From positions 186,001-250,000 of the forward strand of contig NZ_FNEQ01000005.1 in the NCBI RefSeq assembly GCF_900100205.1: 64,000 nucleotides of DNA, written 5' to 3'. This DNA is from Duganella sp. OV510. Lineage in GTDB: Bacteria > Pseudomonadota > Gammaproteobacteria > Burkholderiales > Burkholderiaceae_D. The translations under genes were made by a program, and so were the position numbers. Of the stretch, positions 26,603 through 34,909 are shown piece by piece (position 1 is the first letter of the stretch; each line of letters begins with the position of its first letter). The notes under the pieces are model-generated. The model had not been told where the DNA came from and ran no database searches. It saw only the letters and a program-made list of their open reading frames with translations.

Positions 26603-28492
26603 AGCGCCTTCCAGCTCATCGAAGCTGGCCGGCTTCACCAGGTGGAAGTCGAAACCCGCCTCGCGCGTGCGTTCGCGGTCGCGTTCGGCGCCGTAACCGG
26701 TGTGGGCGATCAGCCTGACGCCGGCGAAAGCCGGGTCGGCGCGCAGCTGGCGCGCCAGCGCGTAGCCGTCCACATCCGGCATGCCAAGGTCCATGATGAT
26801 GGCCTGCGGCTGTTGCGCGCGTGCCTGGGCCAGCGCCTGGGCGGCGTTGCTGGCAGTGTAGACCTCGTGGCCCATCAGCGTCAGCAGGTCAGCCATCACG
26901 CTCAGCGAATCGATATTGTCATCGACCAGCAGCAGGCGCTGCTTGCCGGGCGCCAGCGCGGTGGCTGCGGCGGGCGCGGCTGCGGCCGGCGGGGCATCCA
27001 CCGCCACCGGCGCCGGCAGCGACAGTTCCAGCACAAAAGTGCTGCCCTTGCCGATGCCTTCGCTGTGCGCGGCCACCGTGCCGCCATGCATTTCCATCAG
27101 CTTGGAGACCAGCGACAGTCCGATGCCCAGGCCGTCATGCACGCGGTCCTGCGTCGATGCGCCCTGCGTGAACATGTCGAAGATCCGCTCCAGGTTGTAC
27201 GAAGTGATGCCGATGCCATTGTCACTGACCGCGATGCGGATGCGGTCCGGCTGCGGCAGCGTCACATCCAGCCTGATCTGGCCACCGGGATCGGTGAACT
27301 TGGCGGCGTTGTGCAGCAGGTTGCCGATGATCTGCGCCAGCCGCACCGGATCGCCGTGCAGCCACACCTGCTGCGGCGGCACCACCACTGTCAGCGTGTG
27401 GCCGCGCTGCTCGATCAGCGCACGCACCGTTTCCAGCGCCGGTTCGACCACCGCGTGCAGCTCCACATCCTGCAGGCGCAGCGTCAGCTTGCCCTCGGAA
27501 ATGCGCGCCACATCCAGCAGGTCGTCCACCAGATGGGTCAGGTGGCCGACCTGGCGCAAGATCACGTCGCGCGCGTGGCGATGCGTTTCAGTCTGCTCCG
27601 GCGGCGCATTGTTCATCAGCGCCACCGCGTTGCGGATCGGACTCAGCGGATTACGCAGTTCATGCGCCAGCGTGGCCAGGAAATCGTTCTTGTTTTCGTC
27701 GGCCGCGCGCAACAGGCCTTCCATGTTCTTGCGTTCGCTGATATCGCTGCTGATGCGGGCGATGCGGTATGGCTGCTGCTGGTCGTCGCGCACCAGGAAG
27801 GCGCGGTCGCGCACCCAGCGCAGCGCGCCATCGCGCGGCGTCAGCCGGTATTCCTGGTCGTACTGGCCATCGCTGGACAGCGAGCGCCAGCGCGCCGTCA
27901 CCGTCTCGCGGTCTTCCGCATGGACAGCGTTGAGCCAGTCATCGGAGCTGTGCTCCAGCTGCGCCAGCGGCCGGCCGAACATCCGTTCGTAGGCCGGGCT
28001 GGCGTACAGCAGCTGGTCGTCTTGGAGGCGGAACATCCAGAACACGTCGTCGATGTTTTCAGTCAGCTGGCGGAAACGCTCCTCACTGTTGCGCAAGTCC
28101 ATCTGCACCCGCTGCAGGCGCAGCAAGGCGTTGACGTTGGCGATCAGCTCGTCGGCTTCGATCGGCGCCGCCAGATAGTTGTCGGCGCCGCCATCAAGGC
28201 CACGGATCTTGTCGTCACGGCCGATCAGCGCGGCCGAGGTTTGCAGCACCAGCACCGTGCAGGTGGTAATGTCGGCCTTGATGCGGCGGCACACTTCGAT
28301 GCCGCTGATATCCGGCAGCTTGACGTCCAGCAGCACCAGCGCCGGCAGGCGCAAACGCGCCATTTCCAGCGCATCCGTGCCATTGGCGGCCTCGACCACC
28401 TGGAAGCCGGCGCTTTGCAAAATACGCGTCTTGACGTAACGCGCGCCGTCGTTATCGTCGACATTCAGGATCAGGATGGAACGATTATCCAT
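26588..28492 (-). CDS. Hybrid histidine kinase REC-PAS-HisKA-HATPase-REC
   Basis: A 634-residue cytoplasmic protein. It has an N-terminal receiver (residues 5-120, Asp56; the usual KP lysine is replaced, AAPIE), then a PAS/PAC sensor (about 140-255). The kinase core follows with FLATLAHELRNPLSPI, NLLHNAAKFTDPGG, DNGIGI and GLGIGLSLVSKL. A C-terminal receiver has IIMDLGMPD and HLVKPA. The altered first receiver may be constitutive or act as a docking domain. It is last of the six-gene stressosome operon, 10 bases after the preceding kinase, and lacks transmembrane segments. Confidence 0.92.
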   Translation of the reverse strand: MDNRSILILNVDDNDGARYVKTRILQSAGFQVVEAANGTDALEMARLRLPALVLLDVKLPDISGIEVCRRIKADITTCTVLVLQTSAALIGRDDKIRGLDGGADNYLAAPIEADELIANVNALLRLQRVQMDLRNSEERFRQLTENIDDVFWMFRLQDDQLLYASPAYERMFGRPLAQLEHSSDDWLNAVHAEDRETVTARWRSLSSDGQYDQEYRLTPRDGALRWVRDRAFLVRDDQQQPYRIARISSDISERKNMEGLLRAADENKNDFLATLAHELRNPLSPIRNAVALMNNAPPEQTETHRHARDVILRQVGHLTHLVDDLLDVARISEGKLTLRLQDVELHAVVEPALETVRALIEQRGHTLTVVVPPQQVWLHGDPVRLAQIIGNLLHNAAKFTDPGGQIRLDVTLPQPDRIRIAVSDNGIGITSYNLERIFDMFTQGASTQDRVHDGLGIGLSLVSKLMEMHGGTVAAHSEGIGKGSTFVLELSLPAPVAVDAPPAAAAPAAATALAPGKQRLLLVDDNIDSLSVMADLLTLMGHEVYTASNAAQALAQARAQQPQAIIMDLGMPDVDGYALARQLRADPAFAGVRLIAHTGYGAERDRERTREAGFDFHLVKPASFDELEGALVAA

Positions 28493-28502
28493 GATGGCTC
28501 CG

Positions 28503-29810
28503 TTAAATAGTGGCCGGCAGACGCAGGAAGAAGGTCGAGCCCTGGCCTTCCGCGCTGCACACGCTGACTTCGCCGCCCAGCAGCGCGGCCAGCTTGCGAC
28601 ACAACGGTAGCCCAAGGCCGGTCCCCTTGGCGCGCCGTTGCAATGGATGTTCGATCTGACTGAATTCTTCAAAAATCAGTTGCTGGTTTTCCGGGCTGAT
28701 GCCGATGCCGCTGTCGGTCACGGCAAACGTCAGGCTGTCGCCGGGAAGGTAGTCGCGCACCTCCACCACCACCTGCCCCTGCTCGGTGAACTTGAGGGCG
28801 TTGGAGATGAAGTTGCGCAGGATTTGTGTGATCTTGCCTTCGTCCGACATCAGCATCACCGGCGGCGGCTCGACAAAGACCAGTTCCACCGTTGAGTCGC
28901 GCGTCAGCGGTCGCAGCATGCCTTTCAGCGCGCTGAACAACTGGCCGACCGGCACCGGCGCCAGCGTCAGGTCTACCTTGCCAGCCTCGATCTTGGCCAG
29001 GTCCAGCAGATCGTTGACCAGCTCGGACAAATCACTGGCCGCCTGCGAGATAAAACTGACCTGGCGCTCCTGCTCCGCCGTCAGCGGGCCGTCCATGCGG
29101 TCCAGCAGCAGCTGGGTCAGCGCGCGGATCGAGCTGAGCGGCGTGCGCAGCTCGTGGCTGGTGTTGGACAGGAAGCGCGACTTCATGTCATCGGCCTTGC
29201 GCAGGCGCTCGGCCTTGTCCTCGATTTCCGCGTACAGCGCGACCACGCCACGGTTGGTGTCTTCCAGTTCGCGCGTCAGGCCCAGCAAATCCTCCTGGCG
29301 TTCGCGCAACTCGGCCAGCGCCTGCGCCAGTTCGCGGTTCTGCTGTTCGATTTCCGAATACGTGCTTTGCACCGGCGTGCCGGCCAGTTGCGCGCCGATC
29401 TGCGCCACGTCGCGCGGTTTGGCCGCCAGGCTGGGCGGCAGCGTTTTGCGCATCACCACGTGCAAGGCCTCCGGTGTGGCGGCCACCACGCTGCAATCGT
29501 CCATCAGCCGCTGTGCGGTGAGGATGGCTTCGGCCTGCTGCTCCGGTGGCGGGCCATGGCGGGCGGCGCCTTCAGCGGTGATGGTCACGTCCAGTTGCGC
29601 CGGATGGCCGCTGACGGCAAACACCGCGCGACCGCCGGACAGGCGGCCATAGGCGCAGCGCGCCACTTCCGAGACAGCGGTGGCCACCCGCACCTGGTCT
29701 TGCACGCCGAGCTTCAGCAGGCCGGCGATCTGGCGCGCGCGCTGGCGTACCGCCACCACATCGGGTTCGCTGTCCAGGCCCATCTGCAGGATGCGCGTGC
29801 CGGCCATCAT
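28503..29810 (-). CDS. Histidine kinase with RsbT-like N-terminal domain
   Basis: A 435-residue cytoplasmic kinase. Residues 1-130 look like an anti-sigma/RsbT ATPase module (DSEPDVVAVRQRARQIAGLL, VATAVSEVARCAYG). A coiled coil (about 170-220) leads to HisKA with FLSNTSHELRTPLSSI and HATPase with NFISNALKFTEQGQ, DSGIGI and GTGLGLPLCRKL. It has no receiver domain. The start ATG overlaps the previous stop (ATGA). It probably receives the stressosome signal through the N-terminal domain and passes phosphate to the hybrid kinase; that route is inferred. Confidence 0.9.
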   Translation of the reverse strand: MMAGTRILQMGLDSEPDVVAVRQRARQIAGLLKLGVQDQVRVATAVSEVARCAYGRLSGGRAVFAVSGHPAQLDVTITAEGAARHGPPPEQQAEAILTAQRLMDDCSVVAATPEALHVVMRKTLPPSLAAKPRDVAQIGAQLAGTPVQSTYSEIEQQNRELAQALAELRERQEDLLGLTRELEDTNRGVVALYAEIEDKAERLRKADDMKSRFLSNTSHELRTPLSSIRALTQLLLDRMDGPLTAEQERQVSFISQAASDLSELVNDLLDLAKIEAGKVDLTLAPVPVGQLFSALKGMLRPLTRDSTVELVFVEPPPVMLMSDEGKITQILRNFISNALKFTEQGQVVVEVRDYLPGDSLTFAVTDSGIGISPENQQLIFEEFSQIEHPLQRRAKGTGLGLPLCRKLAALLGGEVSVCSAEGQGSTFFLRLPATI

Positions 29811-30829
29811 GCGCGCTCCGGCATGCGCGCCACCAGCACGCTGGCGTCGTCGCGGCTGCGGCCGTAATCGCGCAGCAGCAGCGCGGCGATGATGGCCGGT
29901 TCGCGCGCCAGCAGTCCCGGATAGGCGGCCAGGTCCCAGCTGGTGCTGATGCCGTCGCTGGCCAGGATCACGATGGCGCCGGCCGGGCATGGGAACGTCA
30001 GCGCCTGTGTCTTGCGCATATTGTGGCCGACGATGCCGTTGTACGACATCAGTTGCCGCCGGCCTTCGTCGCCGATGATCGAGGCGCTGATGTTGCCGAC
30101 CCCGGCAAACGTCAGCTGGCGATCACCGATGTCCAGCACGGCGATCGCCACCGCCGCGCCGCGCGTCGGCCGCAGCGCATCGTGGCAGGCCTGCATCAGG
30201 TCGACCGGGGCGCGCGACGGCGCCGCCGCCAGAACTTCCAGCGCCGCCTCCGACGCCTTGGCCGCCTCCGGGCCGTGGCCCAGGCCGTCGGCCGCCAGCA
30301 GGGTCAGGCCGGCCGGCGAGGCCACCGCCCCCCAGGCGTCGCCGCTGACCGTTTCACTGGCCAGCGGCAGGCAGACACCGCCCAGCTGCGGCAGGCGCGG
30401 CGGCGTGCCCAGCTGCCACAGGCGCAGGAAAACCACCGTGCCCTTGCCCGGCGCGCTATACCAGTCGAACTGGTCGGCCAGGCGGCGCATGGCGCCCAGG
30501 CCGGTGCCCTGGGTGCCGGTGCTGGAGACACCATCGGTCATCGCCTGCGCCAGGTTGGCGATGCCCGGCCCCTGGTCGATGGCCAGCACTTCGATGCAAC
30601 GCTGGCCGCCATGGTTGACGATGGCCAGCTGGATGCGGCCGTCGCCGGCGTGCTTGAGGATGTTGGTGGCCGCCTCGGTAATCATGATGGCCAGCTGGCC
30701 AATACGGGTTTCGTTCATGCCCAGCTGCGCAGCCAGGCTCTGGCCGACGCGCCGCGCTTCGGCGGCGTCGCTGCCGTGGTTAATCGCGACCCAGCGTACC
30801 GGGTCAAGCGTACTGCTTAAATTTTCCAT
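29807..30829 (-). CDS. RsbT-like ATPase fused to RsbX/SpoIIE-type phosphatase
   Basis: A 340-residue fusion. The N-terminal HATPase (about 10-140) has ITEAATNILKHAGDG and IDQGPGI with GTGLGAMRRLADQF. The C-terminal PP2C-like domain (about 150-335) has SGDAWGAV, LLAADGLGHGPEAAKASEAA, GNISASI and ASDGIS. RsbX dephosphorylates stressosome proteins and resets the module. Joining RsbT- and RsbX-like parts fits a partner-switch reset enzyme. It overlaps rsbT by 13 bases and the downstream kinase by 4 bases. Confidence 0.88.
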   Translation of the reverse strand: MENLSSTLDPVRWVAINHGSDAAEARRVGQSLAAQLGMNETRIGQLAIMITEAATNILKHAGDGRIQLAIVNHGGQRCIEVLAIDQGPGIANLAQAMTDGVSSTGTQGTGLGAMRRLADQFDWYSAPGKGTVVFLRLWQLGTPPRLPQLGGVCLPLASETVSGDAWGAVASPAGLTLLAADGLGHGPEAAKASEAALEVLAAAPSRAPVDLMQACHDALRPTRGAAVAIAVLDIGDRQLTFAGVGNISASIIGDEGRRQLMSYNGIVGHNMRKTQALTFPCPAGAIVILASDGISTSWDLAAYPGLLAREPAIIAALLLRDYGRSRDDASVLVARMPERA

Positions 30830-31287
30830 TTAATGATAGCGACTGCGGTGCCCTCTTGCGGGCGTGAATCAATAACAAAATCGTCGACCAGGCGCTTGGT
30901 GCCGCCCAGGCCGAGGCCAAGGCCGCCGCCGCTGGTGTAGCCATCGCGCAGCGCCAGCTCGATGTCGACAATGCCGGGCCCGGTATCGGCGAACACCAGC
31001 CGCAAGCCCTTGCGCAAGCCGTCGGTCAGCCGTTCCAGCACCACCACGCCGCCGCCGCCATACTTCAGCGTGTTGCGCGCCAGTTCGCTGGCAGCGGTCA
31101 CCAGCTTGGTCTGGTCGACCAGGCTGAGCTTCAGCTCCAGCGCGTGCTCGCGCACATGCTTGCGGACATTCACCACATGCTCGTCGCCGCGCAGCGGCAG
31201 CACCTGGTGCAAGTCGGCACTGCCGGCATAGCGGGTCAGCAGCGGTGAATTGAATTGGCCAAGGTCAAACGTGCCGTCGGTATCCAT
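30817..31287 (-). CDS. rsbT: Stressosome switch kinase RsbT
   Basis: A serine/threonine kinase that, on stress, phosphorylates RsbR and RsbS and then leaves the stressosome. The 156-residue GHKL-fold protein has the N-box SELARNTLKYGGG, DTGPGI and GGLGLGLGGTKRLVDDF. It overlaps rsbS by one base (TGATG). In Bacillus the freed kinase activates RsbU; here no RsbU or sigma-B is encoded nearby, so its partner is likely one of the downstream proteins. Confidence 0.93.
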   Translation of the reverse strand: MDTDGTFDLGQFNSPLLTRYAGSADLHQVLPLRGDEHVVNVRKHVREHALELKLSLVDQTKLVTAASELARNTLKYGGGGVVVLERLTDGLRKGLRLVFADTGPGIVDIELALRDGYTSGGGLGLGLGGTKRLVDDFVIDSRPQEGTAVAIIKWKI

Positions 31288-31643
31288 CAGCTATAGCTCT
31301 TGCCGAGCAGCTGCATGCCTTTTTCGACATTCAGCGCTGTTTTAACGCCGGGCAGCGTCAGGCCCAGCTCCACCAGCGTGATCGCCACCGCCGGCTGCAT
31401 GCCGACCAGCACGGTCTGCGCATCCAGTACGCGCGCCATGGCGGCGGTGTTGCTGATCATGCGGCCGATGAAGGAATCCACCAGGTCGAGCGCCGAGATA
31501 TCGATCAACACGCCCTTGGCGCGGTCGCGCACGATGCGCTCGGTCAGATCGTCCTGCAGGGTCATGGCCAGGCGGTCATGCATGTCCACCTGGATGGTCA
31601 CCAGCAGCAGGTCGCCGATGCGCAAGATAGGAATACGGTCCAT
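31287..31643 (-). CDS. rsbS: Stressosome scaffold protein RsbS (STAS domain)
   Basis: A 118-residue single STAS domain forming the core of the stressosome with RsbR. It contains the conserved phospho-acceptor block DISALDLVDSF with Ser57 equivalent to Bacillus Ser59, then VGMQPAVAITLVELGL. It normally binds RsbT and releases it after phosphorylation. The gene lies 7 bases after rsbR and overlaps rsbT. Confidence 0.94.
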   Translation of the reverse strand: MDRIPILRIGDLLLVTIQVDMHDRLAMTLQDDLTERIVRDRAKGVLIDISALDLVDSFIGRMISNTAAMARVLDAQTVLVGMQPAVAITLVELGLTLPGVKTALNVEKGMQLLGKSYS

Positions 31644-31650
31644 GGAAGGC

Positions 31651-32493
31651 TTACCCGCGGCTGATGGTGGCGCCGACGCGGCTCAAGGCCAGCACGAAGG
31701 CGTCGGCCAGCGTCGCCTTGGTGACCACGTCTTCCAGGTTGACGCCGAGGTGCACGATGGTCTGGGCAATCTGCGGGCGGATGCCGCTGATGATGCAGTC
31801 GGCGCCCATCAGGCGGGCGGCGGCGATGGTCTTCATCAGGTGCTGCGCCACCAGCGTGTCGACGGTCGGCACGCCGGTGATGTCGATGATGGCGATGGCA
31901 GCGCCGGTTTCGACGATTTTCTCCAGCAGGCTTTCCATCACCACCTGGCTGCGCGCGCTGTCCAGCGTGCCGATCAGCGGCAAGGCCAGTACGTCCTGCC
32001 ACAGCTTGACCACCGGCGTCGACAGTTCCATCAGCTCATGCTGCTGGCGCACGATGATCTGGTCGCGGCTCTTCTGGAACACTTCCACGGTGTACAGGCC
32101 CAGCTGGTCGAGCACCGTGCTGATGGCCCACAGCGCGTCGGCCAGCGGCAGCGGCTCATTGACCAGTTCCCGGCGCAAGATGGTGAACAGCGATTGCTTC
32201 AGCGAGAACACAAAGGTTGCAGTTTCGTTCGGCGTCGAGCCTGCCTTGGCGCGCTGCGCCGAAATCTCGTTCAGCTGGTTGCGCACGTCGTCCCAGTGGC
32301 GCGAATTGATGTCCTCGCCGCCGCCGGGCAGCGCGGCTGGCAGCAGGGCCAGGAACTGGCGGCAATGGCGCTGGGTGGTGTCGTCGTTACGGAAGGTCTT
32401 GGCGGCGAGTTCGCCGGTCCATGAAGTCAGGATTTCGCTTTCGAACTGTTTGATCAGCGCGCTGACGCGCTGAGCGGTCTCATTGGTGCTCAT
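31651..32493 (-). CDS. rsbR: Stressosome sensor RsbR (RsbRD-STAS)
   Basis: A 280-residue protein. It has an N-terminal RsbRD-type helical domain (about 1-145), a linker helix, and a C-terminal STAS domain (about 155-275). Both regulatory threonines are present: Thr159 in ELSTPV and Thr213 in GVPTVDTLVAQ, matching Bacillus RsbRA Thr171 and Thr205. The N-terminal domain senses an unknown input. It is the first gene of the operon and is divergent from the GntR gene 175 bases away. Confidence 0.93.
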   Translation of the reverse strand: MSTNETAQRVSALIKQFESEILTSWTGELAAKTFRNDDTTQRHCRQFLALLPAALPGGGEDINSRHWDDVRNQLNEISAQRAKAGSTPNETATFVFSLKQSLFTILRRELVNEPLPLADALWAISTVLDQLGLYTVEVFQKSRDQIIVRQQHELMELSTPVVKLWQDVLALPLIGTLDSARSQVVMESLLEKIVETGAAIAIIDITGVPTVDTLVAQHLMKTIAAARLMGADCIISGIRPQIAQTIVHLGVNLEDVVTKATLADAFVLALSRVGATISRG

Positions 32494-32611
32494 TGGTTCC
32501 CCTGATAGTATTTATTGACGCAACTGTCAGACTATATAGCATGCGGTCAACAATAGTGTTTTTCCAATCGTGCGCGTGCCAAATACAAACATTTCTTGCT
32601 TTTTTGATTTC

Positions 32612-32629
32612 TAGTGTTATAGTTCACTA
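32612..32629. promoter_or_regulatory. Candidate GntR/YtrA operator
   Basis: The inverted repeat TAGTG-N8-CACTA lies 40 bases upstream of the GntR gene in an AT-rich stretch, where its promoter should be. YtrA-type regulators usually repress their own operon, so this is the most likely operator. No binding data are available. Confidence 0.45.
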
Positions 32630-32668
32630 CAACACCACCTCATTAACACACATAAGGGGTAACCATGT

Positions 32669-33025
32669 ATGTGGAATGACAACGCGCCGATTTATCGGCA
32701 GCTGAAAGACAAGGTCGTCGGCATGCTGCTGGACGGCCTGCTGAAGCCGGGCGACGCCCTGCCCTCGGTACGGCAGGTCGCCGCCGATTATCAACTCAAT
32801 CCGATCACCGTCTCACGCGCCTACCAGGAGCTGGTGGATGAAACGCTGGTCGAAAAACGGAGGGGTTTAGGTATGTATGTGACTGATGGCGCCCGCGACA
32901 AATTGCTGGCCACCGAACGTGAGCGCTTCCTGCGCGAAGACTGGCCAGCCCTGCTGGAACGCATCCGTCGCCTCGGCCTGGACCTGGAAACGTTGCTGAA
33001 CACGGCGCCGGGAGGTGCGGCATGA
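32669..33025 (+). CDS. GntR-family (YtrA type) regulator
   Basis: A 118-residue short GntR protein. The winged helix MWNDNAPIYRQLKDKVVGML, GDALPSVRQVAADYQLNPITVSRAY and LVEKRRGLGMYV covers most of the length, followed by a short helical tail for dimerisation. This size and its linkage to an ABC transporter define the YtrA subfamily. An earlier ATG four bases upstream opens only a four-codon frame. Its stop overlaps the ATPase start (ATGA). Confidence 0.9.
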   Translation: MWNDNAPIYRQLKDKVVGMLLDGLLKPGDALPSVRQVAADYQLNPITVSRAYQELVDETLVEKRRGLGMYVTDGARDKLLATERERFLREDWPALLERIRRLGLDLETLLNTAPGGAA

Positions 33026-33879
33026 GCGCCATCGTCACCGCCAACAAGCTGGTCAAGCAATACGGCAGGCAGGCCGCGCTGGATGGCGCCAGTTTCAGCG
33101 TCGAGGCCGGCCGCATCGTCGGATTGATCGGCCCCAACGGTTCCGGCAAGACCACCACGCTGAAGGCCATTCTTGGCCTGACGCAGTTCCAGGGCGAGCT
33201 GTCGGTGCTGGGACTCGACCCGCGCACCCAGCGCGAGGAGCTGATGAACGAGGTGTGCTTCATCGCCGACGTCGCCATCCTGCCGCGCTGGCTGAAGGTC
33301 AAGGATGCAATCGACTTCGTCGAAGGCGTGCATCCGCGCTTCGACCGCACCAAGGCCGAGAAATATCTCGCTCACACCAAGCTCAAGCCGGAAATGAAGG
33401 TGAAAGCCATGTCCAAGGGCATGGTGGTGCAGCTGCACCTGGCGCTGGTGATGGCGATCGACGCCCGCCTGCTGGTGCTGGACGAGCCGACGCTGGGCCT
33501 GGACATCCTGTACCGCAAGCAGTTCTACCAGAACCTGCTGGAAGACTACTTCGACGAGAACAAGACCATCCTGATCACCACCCACCAGATCGAGGAAGTC
33601 GAGCACATCCTCACCGACCTGCTGTTTATCGAGAACGGCAAGATCGCGCTGGCGGCGTCGATGGATGAAGTCAGCGAGCGGTTTACCGAGGTGATGGTCG
33701 AGCCGCAATTCGCCGCTGCCGCCAACGCGCTGCAACCGCTGAGCCAGCGCACCGTGTTTGGCAAGCCGGTGATGCTGTTTGACGGCGCCGACCGCGCGCA
33801 ACTGGCGAATTTTGGCGAACTGCGCACGCCCAGCGTGGCCGATCTGTTTGTCGCCACCATGAAAGGAAGCTACGCATGA
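33022..33879 (+). CDS. ABC transporter ATP-binding protein
   Basis: A 285-residue ATPase. It has Walker A GPNGSGKT (about residues 37-44), Walker B LLVLDEPT and H-loop TTHQIEE. The signature motif is degenerate: MSKGMVVQLHLAL stands where LSGGQ is expected, as in other YtrB-like ATPases. The following permease has six helices or more and no separate binding protein is nearby, so this is probably an exporter-type or membrane-stress system like Bacillus ytr. Confidence 0.92.
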   Translation: MSAIVTANKLVKQYGRQAALDGASFSVEAGRIVGLIGPNGSGKTTTLKAILGLTQFQGELSVLGLDPRTQREELMNEVCFIADVAILPRWLKVKDAIDFVEGVHPRFDRTKAEKYLAHTKLKPEMKVKAMSKGMVVQLHLALVMAIDARLLVLDEPTLGLDILYRKQFYQNLLEDYFDENKTILITTHQIEEVEHILTDLLFIENGKIALAASMDEVSERFTEVMVEPQFAAAANALQPLSQRTVFGKPVMLFDGADRAQLANFGELRTPSVADLFVATMKGSYA

Positions 33880-34823
33880 AAACGATGAAATGGCTGATCA
33901 AGCGCGAGATGTGGGAAAACAAGGGCATGCTGCTGTGGACGCCGCTGGCGATCGCCGGCGTGATCGCCGCCCTGGTGCTGAGCGCGCTGGTCATGGGCCA
34001 CGTGCAGAACATCCAGATCGACGGCCAGAGCTTCAACAGCATCACGATTGAAGGCAAAGTGCGCACGCGCATTGCTGAAACGCTGGCGCAGGCCTATATC
34101 GGCACCGGCATGCCGGTCCTGATGGTACTGGGAATGCTGGTGTTCTTCTACTGCCTGAGCGCGCTGCATGATGAGCGCCGCGACCGCAGCCTGCTGTTCT
34201 GGAAATCGCTGCCGGTATCGGACTTCACCACCGTGCTGTCGAAAGCGCTGCTGGCCCTGGTGGTGGCGCCGCTGATCACCATCGGCATCGCCATCGCGCT
34301 GGGACTGGTGATGCTGCTGTCCACCTGCGTGGTATTGCTGATGCATGGCACCAACCTGTTTGGCGACGTATTCTCGTCGCCGGATGTCTACCTGTCGCCG
34401 CTGCGCCTGATCGGGCTGCTGCCGGTGTACATCCTGTGGGCGTTGCCGACGGTGGGCTGGCTGCTGATGGTATCGAGCATGGCGCGCTCCAAGGTATTCC
34501 TGTGGGCGGTCGGCACGCCGGTGATCGTCACGCTGTTGCTGGTGTGGGCGCAGAAAGCGCTGCTGTTTGGCGTCGACGCCGCCTGGTTTGCCAGCCACAT
34601 CACCAACCGCATCCTGCTGGGCGTCGTGCCGGGCGCTTGGCTGGCGTTCGACCGCAACAACATCAGCATCGCCCGCGACGAGCACCAGCTGCCGCTGCCG
34701 GACACCATCTTCAGCGCCTCCTGGTCGACGCTGGGCGGCATCAGCGTGTGGCTAGGCGCCGCCGCCGGCATCGCCATGATCGCCGTCGCCATCACCATGC
34801 GCCGCCGCCGCGAAGAAACCTAA
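33876..34823 (+). CDS. ABC transporter permease
   Basis: A 315-residue integral membrane protein with about six helices (for example MLLWTPLAIAGVIAALVLSA, GTGMPVLMVLGMLVFFYCL, APLITIGIAIALGLVMLLST, RLIGLLPVYILWALPTVGW, IAMIAVAITM). The LHDERRDRSLLFWKSLPVSD loop between helices two and three is typical of ABC-2-type permeases. It overlaps the ATPase gene by 4 bases. The substrate is unknown. Confidence 0.9.
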   Translation: MKTMKWLIKREMWENKGMLLWTPLAIAGVIAALVLSALVMGHVQNIQIDGQSFNSITIEGKVRTRIAETLAQAYIGTGMPVLMVLGMLVFFYCLSALHDERRDRSLLFWKSLPVSDFTTVLSKALLALVVAPLITIGIAIALGLVMLLSTCVVLLMHGTNLFGDVFSSPDVYLSPLRLIGLLPVYILWALPTVGWLLMVSSMARSKVFLWAVGTPVIVTLLLVWAQKALLFGVDAAWFASHITNRILLGVVPGAWLAFDRNNISIARDEHQLPLPDTIFSASWSTLGGISVWLGAAAGIAMIAVAITMRRRREET

Positions 34824-34825
34824 AA

Positions 34826-34906
34826 CCGGGGTCAGTTCTGCCAAACGTACACGGGCTCAACTGCTGCGCAGTTGAGCCCGTGTACGTTTGGCAGAACTGA
34901 CCCCGG
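34826..34906. repeat. Perfect 39-bp-arm inverted repeat (large hairpin)
   Basis: Left arm 34826-34864 and right arm 34868-34906 are exact reverse complements over 39 bases, separated by TGC. Arms begin CCGGGGTCAGTTCTGCC and end CTCAACTGC. It sits exactly between two convergent genes, 2 bases after the permease stop and 3 before the yceH stop. There is no T tract on either side, so it is not a classic terminator. A REP-like or miniature mobile element is possible. Confidence 0.95.
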
Positions 34907-34909
34907 AGT

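Noticed and set aside
26642..28510. Long plus-strand frame opposite the hybrid kinase
   Set aside because: The kinase on the minus strand has complete domain motifs; the antisense frame is glutamine/histidine/arginine rich without a recognisable start.
34826..34906. Reading the large hairpin as an ordinary bidirectional terminator
   Set aside because: No T tract on either strand and arms far longer than normal; terminator function is possible but not the simplest reading.
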